A stretch of DNA of 39,079 nt from Hyphochytrium catenoides (GCA_900088475.1 FLMG01003138.1:29693-68771); one strand, 5' to 3'. Shown: positions 13,077-23,907, counted from the stretch's first letter. Translations and numbers: made by a program. The notes: generated from the sequence alone by a model not told the origin.

Positions 13077-16000
13077 ATGTTCAAAAAGTTGACAACTTCC
13101 ATTTGGTCCGACCCTAGCACCACGGGACCGATAGGTGCTACCGACAGAGGAGAAGGTTAGGGATGACCCATGCCTCTCAAGACACCTCTAAGGAGGGCTC
13201 TGACGCCTAACTAACCCTGTTCGTTTTGCACCCTGCCCTTTCGCTTTCGTTGTTACACGGACAGGAGATGGCCCTTCAGTGGCGGCTTCAGCAGCCTCAT
13301 CTGCTTCCTCGGCAGCCTCGGCAGCTGGATCAACATTCATGGGGTTGGTGAGAAAAGCGTCGGAAGCTGCTAGCCAGGTTAGGAACACTTCTCTTCTCAA
13401 TAAGGAAGGAGATACTGGTAAGAGGGTGGCCGTGGCTTTTTGGCGGAACTTTTTGCTGACTATTAGACTTCAGGTCCCCATGCTTCTACAGCCTCAAAGG
13501 TCACAGAGAGTGCAGCGAGCGCGGCTAACCAAGCTGCGAACGCCGCGAAAGGGGCCGCCTCATCCTTATATGGCTATCTCAAAGCCAGTTCGGCGCCATC
13601 AGATACGCAGGACAGGGAAGGGGGGCACAACACCACTTCTGCAGCGACGATATTTCAAGGGATCGCTACTAAGTTTGAAGGTGAAGTTTCAGGAGACCTC
13701 GACAACAGATGCATCAAATATTCTAACACTTTCTCTGGATCTATCCATCTCCTTAACTGCTGCTACTACTCAGCCGGTGCCAAGACAATCGCTAAAGAGG
13801 GGGCAAATAAAGCGAGTCAATTGAAGAAAGCGGTGGAACAAACGGCCGACATGGACGCCTTGCAGCGAAAGCTAGCGGCTCTCGAGTCGAAGTATCACGC
13901 TAATATAGGCAAGGAAGAGACTGGGAGCCTTACCTTTGTCACTTTCTCTCTGTCTTTGTCGCAAAGTAGCACCCTTCTCTTTGCTGCTCATTACTCCCTA
14001 TATACATTCATCACTACCTTTTCACTACCGGATCACTATGCTAACCTGTGTGTTTGCGATGATTCTCCTACACTCTGCAGAGGTTGACATATCTGCGCTT
14101 AACTTCACTTACATTACTCCACGGGTAGTGGCGATGGGCTTTCCTTCCTCCTCTGCTTCCCTTGGATCTAAGTCGAACATGAACCCCGTTGATGCTATCG
14201 CTAAGCATTTGCGTGATAAACATCAGGGCAAATTTATGATCTGGAATCTTAGTGGTAAGCCTGAGAAGGACTGTCATAGGTGCACATCTTCTGGCTCGAC
14301 TTTGTTGTCCAATGATGAGGCAGTACAGAGACCTTCCCCAGCTGCCTCTTGGACCAGTCTTTGACTGTCGGGCCCCTCCGCGTACCTTACATATTCTCAT
14401 GGTCGCGGTACTACTCTCGTCCCTTTCTGCCTGTGCGTTAACTCGCCTTTTGTACGTTTTCTTTTGCCTCCTCTGCCATTATCTCCATCACTTGATTATT
14501 CTGAAGCCATCCAGTGGAACCGACTCACCACTCTTTTTCTTTTTTGCTATTCAATGGTAGAGGAGCCGTATGACTACTCAAAGTTTGATGATCAGGTAAT
14601 CTGGAAGCAACCACCAGTGATCGGTATCGCTGAGGGCAGCCTCCTCCTGATCTCGGCTCTAAGTAACCTGTCCCAAATAAAGACGGAGCCAGAAAAGGAA
14701 CGCTTTGGGCTTCGACACTCATTTTCACTTACGTCTGTCCGTCCCTTGGCATTATGTTGCTCTTCCAGGTTCTAGAGTTCAAATTCCCAGGCTATCCGGC
14801 CCCTCCTTTAGGCATGTTATTCAATATCTGCCAGTCCATAGAGAACTGGTTACATGCAGACCCAGAGAACATCGCTGTAGTGCACTGCCTCACTGGGAAG
14901 GGACGGACGGGAACAGGTAGAAGCTTCCCTCTTCTTTTGCGGAAAAGTTTGCTATGGACTCCTAAACTATTTCTTCCCGTTTAAACTTCGTCCGTAACTG
15001 CTGCCACTGCCTATCCATCCCTCATTATCCTAGCTCTGGCGTCATATCTAACCTGGGTCGGGGACTGTGATAACGCAATGGAGGCCCTTCAATATATCTC
15101 TCAGGCACGAGGATCGTCAGTAGAGAAAATGACAATACCTAGCCAGCGGCGGTACGATCTACTTTGCCATCAGCCATAAATTCCACTTCTAACGGACACT
15201 ACCTTGTCACTCTCGTAGCTATATTCAATATTTCACCAATCTGATGGAAGGCCTTAAGCCTCGCTCCTCACCATTACTACTGAAGCGTGTCATTATCAAC
15301 TCCATCCCAATCTTTTCAACGTGGACCAGTCGAAGCCGAGCCGAGAACGGAGAGATAGTAGAGGTACCACTTTCATTGCTCTCTTTCTGCCTTCACTGTC
15401 AAGAAGTGCGGTCTCTAAGCTAAAAATTCTCGTTTGACGACACTCTATTTATGCATTTCGCTTAGATCGCAAACTTCTCACAGCTTTCAAATTCTTGTTT
15501 GATAGGATCAGTCCCAAGGGTGCTGTCCGTACCTTCAGATTTTCAAAAATGGAAAGTTAATCTTCACGACGACATGGAAGGATCAACAAAATGGCGGTAT
15601 CAAGTGGGCCAGGGACACTGATGGAAGTGTCAGCTTTCCCATCAACTGCCTACTCCAGGGAGATGTACTCATTCGCTGCCGGCATCTTGCAGAGGATGGT
15701 ACGTCTTTACGCACTTTAAGCTCTTGTACTTCTCAATGAGATCTTGGTCTTAGCTCCTGGTCATGCCTGTCACTGTGTCCTGTTCTTGTTTGTCTCGAAT
15801 GAGTACACTTTACTTTAGTCGTCAAGACTGAATCTGTCGGACGTCTTTCCCAATAACCCCTTCCTCGGCTTAACTACGCTTCTCGTCTCGCTGTCAACTC
15901 TGTCCTGAGCGTTTATGCTTGACCTTAAGTTGGTCTTACCAGTGCTTATGCCATGCTTGTCTTATCAGGGCAACGGATATCAATGTTTCGGGCTGCATTC

Positions 16001-18141
16001 CACACGGGCTATATACCACTGGGTATTTTGCGGTAGGTTGGCAGAAAGAGTGAAGTCTAGCCGTTTACCATATTTGGCGACACTCCCATCGGGCGACAAC
16101 TCCATTTATTCCAACAGTGAGTGAGAGAAGAGGAAAGATTGAGGAGAGAGAGGGATTAGTATTGACTGTCCATCCCGGTACGTTAGCCGGGTTTGGATTG
16201 GGGCACAGCCTTCAGGAGGAATGAAAGCTAATCCTGATTGGGGCGACAGACTGACAAAGGCGCAGCTGGATGGGGCATGCCAGGACGACCGATTTTCGAC
16301 GGAATTCTTCGTGGATCTCATATTTGCGCAAGTCACATCAGGGGATTCTTCGACCGGTACCACCTCTTTTCTGTCTCACTCGTAGGGTACCTGGCTCTTG
16401 GACAATATTTCTCTCATCGCCTTCATGAACCTATGGAGTCTGACTCTGTTACTCTCCGAACAATAAATGGCAGGAGTCCAGATGGAGGGCCTTCAAATTA
16501 CTGGCGCGGAGAAAGAAGCATATGACGGTGAGTCATTCTATGGAAAGGGGTCGCTGAATATGCCTTTGGGGGTTGGGAGGGGGGTGGTTGAAGGTGGAAA
16601 GCTGGAACTTTTCCGGACATAGAAGTAGACGACAGAGTGAGAAAACAATGACCGTAGATCTTATCTGAATGCCTACAGATATGCTTCACAAGGATGAAGC
16701 CTTCTGGGAGGACATCGCTAAGAGAAAAGCTCTCCGGCGAAAGAAAACCGACAAACTGAAGCCGACCGTGGAGGTAGAACAACACATCCCAACGTTTGGG
16801 CCCCATCTTCCGCTTGCTTAGACATTGACCTCAACAGAAGTGCTTCTTAGTCCACACCTGCAGATGGGATGCTCTATGTATACCTATATACATCTCCGCT
16901 TGCTTTTGCTAGGGTGCTTACTACTGTTCAGTTGTTGTTCGCTAATGGTCTTGTCACCTCTCTGTGCAGCAACCTGGCACATCAACGACCTTTAGTATCA
17001 TTAGCGCAGAGGAGAACATTAACATAGGTATGTGATCATGCCCAAGTATCAGGGTCCTCGTAGCTAATGATCATTGCCTTTGTTCTCCATCAGAATACGA
17101 GCGTCCTCGGATAGGAAGCTGGGATGCCATTGCCGATCAAGAGCTGTTAGCTCAATTGGAGTCGCTAACCACGACTTCCTCCATAAAGCCCAGTTTTCAA
17201 ATAGATGCCGCAGGGACAACGGAGGTGAGACAGTCATGCTTCTGTATGCGAGAGCGCGCTATAGAGACTGGGATCTTCGTGCAGCATTTTACTATAGAGC
17301 CATGGAGGTTGGAGAAGCCTAATCTATATGGTTGCGCAGGGGCCGGAGATGACTAGTAAGGGTTCGACCACCTTCGAGTGGCAAGCTGCTGCACCGAGTA
17401 CAGCCATTCCATTGAAAGCAGAGAAAGCTGATGCCGGGGGAGTCAAAACAAGCAAAGAGGAAGATCTAATAGGTATAGTTAGATCACGTGGTCTTCGTCA
17501 AACTTCCGTCTGAGCGTCATCTGCCAGCCGCTAAGCTAGCGTGCGTTATCAGTGCTGCCATCCGTCTTGACGTTAATTCATTTGCCCTTGGCCCCCTACC
17601 ATCTCTCCTCCTCTCTGGGTGGTGGATTTATCTTATTCCGACTACCTGTTTCTTGGTAATCCTACTGAATGGGTTCGTCTGCTATCTCCCCCACAGACTT
17701 CATGGGGCCTCAGTCGAAACCTATGCTGTCCCCTGTGGAGCTCAACTCTGAGATCTCTGCGCTGGCCGACTTGGAAAAAGAGTTAGGGCTTGAGAGTTTT
17801 TCAAAGTCCATTCAAGATCTGCCGCTGGACACACACGTGTCCGATGGTAAGAGCACGGGCACACGTAGAATCATCGGACAACAGAAAGAGTGGCATTCAG
17901 CGAGGTTTATTTGCGTTAGGGGCTCATCAGAGAAAGGACAAATTGTAATGAGCTCTAGACATGGTGTCGCTCATGCTCTAACTTCTCCTTTTCAGCGGAT
18001 TTGCTAGGTGACCTGGAAGGACTGGGAGTGCTAGAAGAGGAGAGGAAAGAGAAGACGGAGCCGGGTCAACTGCAGAACGTGGATGTAGATGACAATTTTG
18101 ATGAACTGGAGGAGTATCTCAGCAGCCTGTCAACGAAGTAG
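13077..18141 (+). CDS. PTEN/tensin-type phosphatase-C2 protein
   Basis: Nineteen exons close exactly in phase to 767 residues: 13077-13134, 13265-13417, 13474-13680, 13774-13908, 14081-14254, 14561-14595, 14769-14916, 15034-15151, 15219-15363, 15506-15698, 15969-16032, 16250-16356, 16474-16527, 16679-16773, 16970-17027, 17094-17224, 17340-17472, 17697-17846, 17996-18141. Residues about 20-125 are Ala/Ser-rich amphipathic helix. The phosphatase domain starts near YITPRVVAMGFP and carries the P-loop HCLTGKGRTGT with Cys294 and Arg300. Then come IPSQRRYIQYF and a tensin-type C2 domain (MFRAAFHTGYI, LDGACQDDRF). The C-terminal 200 residues are acidic and disordered (EEDLIDFMG, DDNFDELEEYLSSL). 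In PTEN such enzymes remove the 3-phosphate of PIP3; the active-site sequence here suits a phosphatase, but the general-acid Asp of PTEN is not seen. There is no J domain or kinase, so it is not auxilin/GAK. Confidence 0.85.
13681..13773 (+). other. 93-base intron that can be read through in frame
   Basis: It starts GTGAAG and ends CTACTACTCAG, with a candidate branch TTCTAACA. It has the composition of the other introns, and splicing it joins two Ala/Lys-rich helical segments. Its length is a multiple of three and it holds no stop in the host frame. Retention would therefore add 31 residues, including a Cys/Tyr-rich stretch, to the phosphatase-C2 protein. Confidence 0.6.
13909..14080 (+). 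other. GC-AG intron in the phosphatase gene
   Basis: The exon before it ends ..AATATAG and is followed by GCAAGG. The next exon begins after CACTCTGCAG and must be entered in phase 1 to give EVDISALNFTYIT, the start of the PTEN-type fold. No GT in the neighbourhood gives that phase, so a GC donor (the known AG|GCAAG class) is the simplest model. Confidence 0.6.
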
Positions 18142-18346
18142 CGACTTAGTGTAGATTCTCTCGCTAATGGGAGGGATGAGCTTGCACCTCCAACGCTAAT
18201 AAGTCATCACACACTATTTAGAGCTTTTCTCGAGTAGATCCCGGCCTCTGGATAGTACGTCTTAAGGTTGTCTTTTACTATGAGACTTTGCAGGCAGCAA
18301 GGGTCCGATAAGCATCGCATGTCCGGTGTATTACCCGAGAGCATAG

Positions 18347-18547
18347 ACTGTACTAGAAGAGACGTATGTACGGCTAAGAGTTCCTTCGACCAAGGTGGTT
18401 ATCGGAGAGCTAGACAGTGTCACAGAGCTGAAGATCTTTGATGCTGCAGGGACATTAGAAAAAACTGCTGTTGAACAGGGGATGACGTCGGTCTGGGAGC
18501 TCGCTAATGGTGGAGCCCCAAGCTATGCATGGACCTTAGCCCACTAA
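18347..18547 (+). CDS. orphan exon-like open frame ending just before the decarboxylase
   Basis: From a possible acceptor (GAGAGCATAG) the frame stays open for 66 codons to TAA at 18545-18547. The translation looks like real protein: YVRLRVPSTKVVIGELDSV, then TELKIFDAAGTLEKTAVEQG, then TSVWELANGGAPSYAWTLAH. It has no start codon at its head and no clear link to the phosphatase gene, which stops at 18141. It may be the last exon of an alternative transcript of that gene, the remains of a separate gene, or a small gene whose first exon lies in 18142-18300. Its stop is 15 bases from the stop of the convergent decarboxylase gene. Confidence 0.4.
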   Translation, partial: TVLEETYVRLRVPSTKVVIGELDSVTELKIFDAAGTLEKTAVEQGMTSVWELANGGAPSYAWTLAH

Positions 18548-18562
18548 TACGAATTTGTCCGG

Positions 18563-20814
18563 CTAGTTCCTCCAGAACCGTAGCACATCGTCAAGGGTTT
18601 CTCCTGGTTTGAGGAGCTCAAAGTGGAAGACAGAGTTGTCTTGTGGATCTACATAGCCGCCATATACGGCTGAGGCTGGCTTACTATTGTACCTTGAGTA
18701 CATTGCCATTGTATAGCTGCTGGTGTCATGGATTAGGACGAGGTCGCCCTTCTCAATTGGAGGGAGGAGGACGTCCTTAGCGATGATGTCCCCAGAAAAG
18801 CAGAGAGGGCCCGCGAGTTGGTACAAGCGCTCTCCACTTCCACGTGCCTCCAAATCTTCCCCCTCTTCCTTCATATTGTCACCTCTGAGACTCTTCAGTC
18901 TTCCTTCAGGGCTGTAGACTGAGATTCGATGCTTCCATTGGTCTGGAAAGTACGCCTCTCTGATAAACTGGTTGGATCCTACGTGTAAAACGGCAATGGC
19001 GCCACCATCAGCGGCTGTCTTGACCGTACAGACTTTGGAGACGGTAACCCCACACTTGGCTAGCATGCTCCGACCAAACTCTGTGATGATACGATACCTA
19101 GATCAAATGTGATACAGGAGTTAGGTATAAGGCCGCTGCCATAGGGACCAGAAGCCCAAACGGAGCTTGGTTTATAGAGATATTATGGCTACGGTGTAGA
19201 TGAGAGCAAAAGCAGAAGCAGAGCATTGCGAACCTGCCATCAAAAAGTCCTGGGATGCCTTGTGCTAGTGCTCGAGCATACTCATCATAGCTGTGAGCAT
19301 GACTGAACCCATCGTAGTTTGTGGACAATCCGCCACCGATATCAATGGTCCGTATCTGCTGATTGCCAGGGTCCTTTAAGTCGTTTATCTCCTCCGCCAA
19401 AAGGAATATCCGGCGCACGCCCTTGACCAGCAGGTCCAAGGAACAACCCTGCGAGCCAACATGCACGTGCAATCCTAACGAGCGAAAGCAAAAAGTAGAG
19501 AGATGGCAACAACGCACATATGAGAAAGAGAGTGTGGTGGTCCCAGATGGGCCAGCAGGCTCCGGTCGATCGACAATAATATGAAAGTGGTAGTTGACAG
19601 CAGCCTAATCTAGGATGAAATGAAGAGTGAACAGAGTAGACAGAAAGCCGGCTTTCATGTTTAGGGCTTGGAGACATCCTCCTAGAGATAGCGCTGTACT
19701 AGGGAACCCGGACTGCAGAAGTCGGTGTGAGACTTGGAAGATCTGCCATCCTACCTGACAGCCAGGAGAAGGTGTGGAAGAGAGAAAGCACATGTTGTCG
19801 ACTGTCTTCCGTCAGCGGGACTCCGAACTTGCTAGAGCCAGTAGCAGTGGAGATGTAGGCCAAAGTGCCTGCTCCAACCACGGGATTGATCCTCAGCCCA
19901 ATCGCAGGGGGCGTGGAGAAGTGCTCCTGCTTCAGAATCTGTGACAAGCCCAGGGCACCATCTTAGGTCAGCCACGTATAGTCTAAACATTTCTGAGTAG
20001 TAATGAATGGCAGCACCTGGTCGGTGAGATGAAGCTCGTCCTCGTTGTCGAGGTTGATGGTACAGCCCCAACGAAGTGCTGAGCGGAGTTCTTGCTCCGT
20101 TTTGCAAGGAGAGTCAAAGACCACATCTCTCGGTGGGAAGCCCAGCTGCAAGGCGTGTACCACCTCACCAAAGGAGGCACACTCGGCTCCCGCGCCAAGC
20201 TGCTGCGCCTCTCTAAGGATCGAGGCGATTGGGTTTGCCTTAACAGCCAGCGCGTGCGTACAAATGGGCCTCTCTCCTGCGACAGAAGAGAATGCCATCT
20301 GCAGTGACTGTAGGCGGAATCTAAATGTATCCATGAAGAAGAGATCTAGGCAGGGAAGGTCATCGTCTATTTTGATGTGCTTGACAGCTTGCGAAAGAGC
20401 GCTCTCCACTACTGCTTCGCTCAATGTGTCTGGGTAATTAGTCTGTGTGTCTAGCAAGGGCAGCTCCGGATATGTTTTTGGAAGAGATGCTGGGACAGCC
20501 TTTATTCCCCCCGCTCGCTTCTGGGCTTGCACTTGCTGATAAAAGCTGCCAAGAGAGGTAAGAATCTCTGGTGGACTTAGAACGTACCGTTCTTCCCCAA
20601 TGGCCGTAGCGCCTTCAGCGCTAGAGGCAGTCATATCGCCGCTTTCCTTAGCAAATTGTCGAAAAGCCGCAGACATAAACTCTTTGAGGTTCTCCGCGGA
20701 AGATTGAGAGCTCCATTCTGACGACGATGGTTGCTCAAGGTGACCAACTGCCCCTACCGCACATTCAAGCAGCCGTCCCAAACCATCCGTAGCGTTTCGC
20801 GATGGCTCTGCCAT
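18563..20814 (-). CDS. PLP-dependent decarboxylase, fold III (diaminopimelate/ornithine decarboxylase class)
   Basis: It would decarboxylate an amino acid such as meso-diaminopimelate, ornithine or arginine, using pyridoxal phosphate. Exons 20814-20017, 19938-19755, 19474-19234 and 19097-18563 sum to 1758 nt (585 residues plus stop) in consistent phase. The PLP lysine is Lys192 in HALAVKANP. The barrel continues with CASFGEV, VFDSPCKTEQEL, GLRINPVVGAGT, LHVHVGSQGC, the phosphate loop DIGGGLS, and ITEFGRS. The C-terminal beta domain has the catalytic-Cys region PLCFSGD, then KGDLVLIHDTSSYTMAMYSR and YNSKP. About 150 N-terminal residues precede the barrel, unusual for this class; there is no clear signal peptide. 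The sequence looks closer to the diaminopimelate-decarboxylase branch than to the short animal ornithine enzymes, but I cannot fix the substrate. An in-frame Met 20 codons upstream (20874) is an alternative start. Confidence 0.85.
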
Positions 20815-21232
20815 GGTCCCCGACCGCCCCTTCCCTTGTATAGTCCCTTCAAGAGTGTAATGGAATCTCCACAATATCTCTTCCTGCTACTGCACGCCAC
20901 CGGCCCCATCATCGAGGCCTCTGTCCTCTGTCAGTGTGATCAGAAGTTCAGAAGCTGGGAGGATGCGAATCCGAATCATGAAGCTCATGAAATGGAGTAG
21001 TAATACGAAGGATGCATAGCATAGGCGCTATATACGTGTATTAGCAAAATAATAGGTTTCGGACGAATGTCAGAAGAGCATCAGAACCCCAGAGGCGTTA
21101 CTTCTCGACCCATAACTTCTAAGCAAGGAGAAAGGAGGTAGCACGGCGCTATCAACCTTTTAGGGCACTACTACTCCATGTACTGCGCCCCCAGACTTTG
21201 GAGTATGATAATAGATAGAGCAGGATTCTGCC

Positions 21233-21889
21233 TTAGAGGGCTGGAGTCTTTCTGAGGATCACGATAACCAGCACAATGATAAGAGCAGCAATGGCAAAGT
21301 AAAGAACAATGGTGTTGCAGAACACCCCGAGCTTCAGCTTGTTCAGAAGGGAGCTCGCTTCCTTAGCATCCTGTCGAATATCCACCACTTGCTGGTCAGC
21401 TCGCCGCAGCACCTCACCCTGCCGATTGAACTCGTCGGCGACGTTGACGGCAATCTGTTCAGTCTCTCCAATAACTCTATCAGCGTCCGCCAGCTTATTA
21501 CCAGCTCTTTGATTTTGTCTATTATACTCCAGAGCTCGCTCACGGTCATCCATTTGGTTAATTTGTTGCTGTCGTTGCCTCCTGGCTTCCTCCGACATCA
21601 GCTCTGCTCGTCTTAAGTCGTCCTCGAGCTTCTGTAACTTTGATCGTGCAGTCCGTACGCTTTGTGTCATTACTCTTTTCTGTGTCACATTCCCTGCCCG
21701 TGCTTCAGCTTCCATCATCTTTATATACCGCTCGGCATTGCCGAGTCGATCCCTTATGTCTTGTACATACTGAGGTCGCTCGGCGCCTGAAATGCCTGGT
21801 AGTCTCTGAATGAGGGGCTGGGTTGACGACACCACTGCATTGAAGTCATCTTCCAAGTTCTCAAAGGCTTCTGTCATAGTTCGTGGCAC
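21233..21889 (-). CDS. Vti1-like Qb-SNARE
   Basis: SNAREs of this class drive fusion in Golgi, endosome and vacuole traffic. It is a 218-residue intronless gene with the Vti1 plan: an N-terminal three-helix region (about residues 6-105), a SNARE coiled coil (about 128-187) and a C-terminal membrane anchor (about 188-211, ending ILRKTPAL). The zero-layer glutamine is Gln157 in NRQGEVLRRAD, and the helix carries ETEQIAVNV, typical of Vti1/NPSN proteins. Either Met1 or Met5 (MTEAFENLE) could be the start. It could also be called an NPSN-type SNARE. It is one of the few genes here without introns. Confidence 0.85.
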   Translation of the reverse strand: MPRTMTEAFENLEDDFNAVVSSTQPLIQRLPGISGAERPQYVQDIRDRLGNAERYIKMMEAEARAGNVTQKRVMTQSVRTARSKLQKLEDDLRRAELMSEEARRQRQQQINQMDDRERALEYNRQNQRAGNKLADADRVIGETEQIAVNVADEFNRQGEVLRRADQQVVDIRQDAKEASSLLNKLKLGVFCNTIVLYFAIAALIIVLVIVILRKTPAL

Positions 21890-22915
21890 GTCTTGGGGAT
21901 GGTAAACCTACTTCTTAATCCACTTCGTTGCTCCAGGAGTAAGTAGGCCTCAGTGCCGCGCTAGCTGACCAATCTATAGAGTGATAGCTCCGCAATAAGC
22001 AGGCGAGAACTCCCTGCCCAAGTTGGCAAGTAACAGACCAAGCAAAAACGAGCTACAAGGGAGGAGTTGGATTAGTCCACCGATGATGCTTCTTCTTGAC
22101 CAGGCGATGCGGGAAGCTGTACAGTGCTTATAGGTGTCCACAAGTACGACGCTGAGGCGCGGGAAAGGAGAGACAAGAGGGTAAAACACTGCAGAAGGAG
22201 GAGCCTCAAGCTTCACAATTCACAAGCCCTCAAGACATCTGATGACAGAGGAACAAACACCAGCGCGCCGCCAGATGGCCGTTACCGGCATCTGAGAGGC
22301 TCAGAATAGGTTGTGTCAGGAACAGTTAGCTCTTTGGAGTGGTGTGTTTGGATGAGAGAGCAATTTACCAAGACAGAGCGAGCCAAAAAAAGGTGCTTTG
22401 TATGGTGCTATAGGATAATGTTGGCAAGTCATCAGAACAAAGAGATAAAGAGGTATGCGTGACAGAGAGGAGTGCCTCTATGAGTTTGACTCCAGCAGAT
22501 GGAGGCTGCTTTTGTTGTGCCTTCCCATGGGATATTCCAAATCTAATGGGTTTACATAGGCAGGATCAAGATGAAGGGGCAGCTTATCAGAAATAGACAG
22601 GCCTTGAAGATGTCCTACGCTACAGTAACAGAAGCTGTAATAATAACAGAACCATCACTTCACTATTCTTGCCTCTGTAACATTCTTGCGCGTCAATGAC
22701 ACTGGCCCTTGTCATCAACAGAGACATTGTCAGCAGCTGTCTGCAGGCCCCGTAGAACTAGTCCTATACTGAGAGGTGGTCGAGATCTAGGAAAGAGATG
22801 AAGGAGGTGATGAGGTCTTTGGAGCTCACAGGAGGCATTTGATGATTGATGAGGGGTTTAGCCCGTGAGGACGAGAGGCATCGATGCGGTGAGGAGATCC
22901 TCGTTCCCTTCTGGA
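21890..22915. other. no gene recognised
   Basis: Upstream of the SNARE gene. I see only short frames with no recognisable protein features. Splice-like signals are present, but I found no chain of exons. 22790-22870 reads open for a short way on the minus strand. Confidence 0.3.
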
Positions 22916-23255
22916 TTAAGTCAACGAGATAAGCAGCGATGCAACAGTCAAGCGGCGATGATCTCTGTCTGCATTTTCGATTGGGTTGACTCCCTCATCT
23001 GCCTGTCTTAGGATGTAGGTTAGCGTTGCTGCGGAGAAGAGCTCCTCCTTCCTTCCCTGGAATCAGATCAGCGAGAGAAGTAGCAACGTAAGTTATGGAG
23101 TCATGCCGGCGACAATCTTTCTTACCGTGGGAGAAATGAAGTTGTTGAAGCATGTGAATACTTTTAAAAGCAAGCACAGCCCCGAGGTCTACTGAGGAAA
23201 CTTGTGCTACCCAGGTCATGGCGTCATCAGGGCCCGAACGCTCAACTTGTGTCAA
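22916..23255 (-). pseudogene. cyclin-like helical fragments, duplicated and frame-broken
   Basis: Two adjacent minus-strand stretches resemble each other. One (around 23030-23130) carries KDCRRHDSITYVATSLADLI; the other (around 22916-22975) carries RDHRRLTVASLLISLT. Both recall the helix HRLLLTSLLLA of PHO80-type cyclins, and each is preceded by a helix that could be the cyclin ALVYIDR segment. They lie in different frames, so an intron (donor GTAAG near 23125, acceptor near 23060) or decay must be assumed. The second stretch stops at 22916-22918 without the rest of a cyclin box. This is a weak call: it could be a small live gene or an unrelated helical protein. Confidence 0.25.
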
Positions 23256-23907
23256 GCATCTGTTTATCGATGGTTGTTCAATAACAGACTCAACTGAAAC
23301 TATTAAAGAAGCTCATCCTGAGGCATAGAGCTTTACCACCCGTCATTCATCTAACAGCTCTAGCTACGTCCCTTTTATAAGTCGTCTTGCTTGTTGTCGG
23401 TCTTAGATGATGCGCTCAGGAGGGAACTCATATGATTTCCAGCCATTCCCCCAAGTACAGGTGAAGCATTGTCCACCATATCTAAACAACTCTGCTAGCA
23501 GAGTAATCAGAGGGCTAGTAGACCTAGCGTTCAGTAACAGAACGACCAGTTTATATAAGGATAGAACCGCAAAGATTCTTGGCACACGCGCGGCAGTAGT
23601 TACGTTTCACCCAGACCGGCTCATTGACTAGGTAATAATGCTCTTACACCTCCTACCTTCCTATTTGGGACCAAGACGTGGAAGACGAACTTCAAAGATC
23701 TAGAGTTAGCCAAGCATCGCTTTCATCAGTTGTAAGCCAAGCCCTTTTCCGGGTATCTACCTTTCCTCGGCATAGCATCGCTTTTGCAGTTCCCACAGAT
23801 GAAAAGTGGGGAGATAGTTTATTAGGGGCTATATAACTGATACAAAAGCATTACCCCGACATCGAGGAGTACCGACACTACAGGAAACACGGCTTGTGTT
23901 CGAGGGC
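23256..23907. other. no gene recognised
   Basis: There is an open frame of 74 codons on the plus strand (23407-23631) and a 60-codon frame opposite it. Neither has recognisable motifs. The stretch separates the bZIP gene from the cyclin-like fragments. Confidence 0.3.

Noticed and set aside
13077-18141. Auxilin/cyclin-G-associated kinase identity for the phosphatase-C2 protein
   Set aside because: There is no J domain at the C-terminus and no kinase at the N-terminus, and the P-loop Cys and Arg are intact, unlike in auxilin.
19098-19233. Extension of the decarboxylase frame past 19234 (FAMLCFCFCSHLHRSH)
   Set aside because: This is intron read-through. The donor at 19233 joins to the acceptor at 19098 and restores the conserved DGRYRIITEFGRS.
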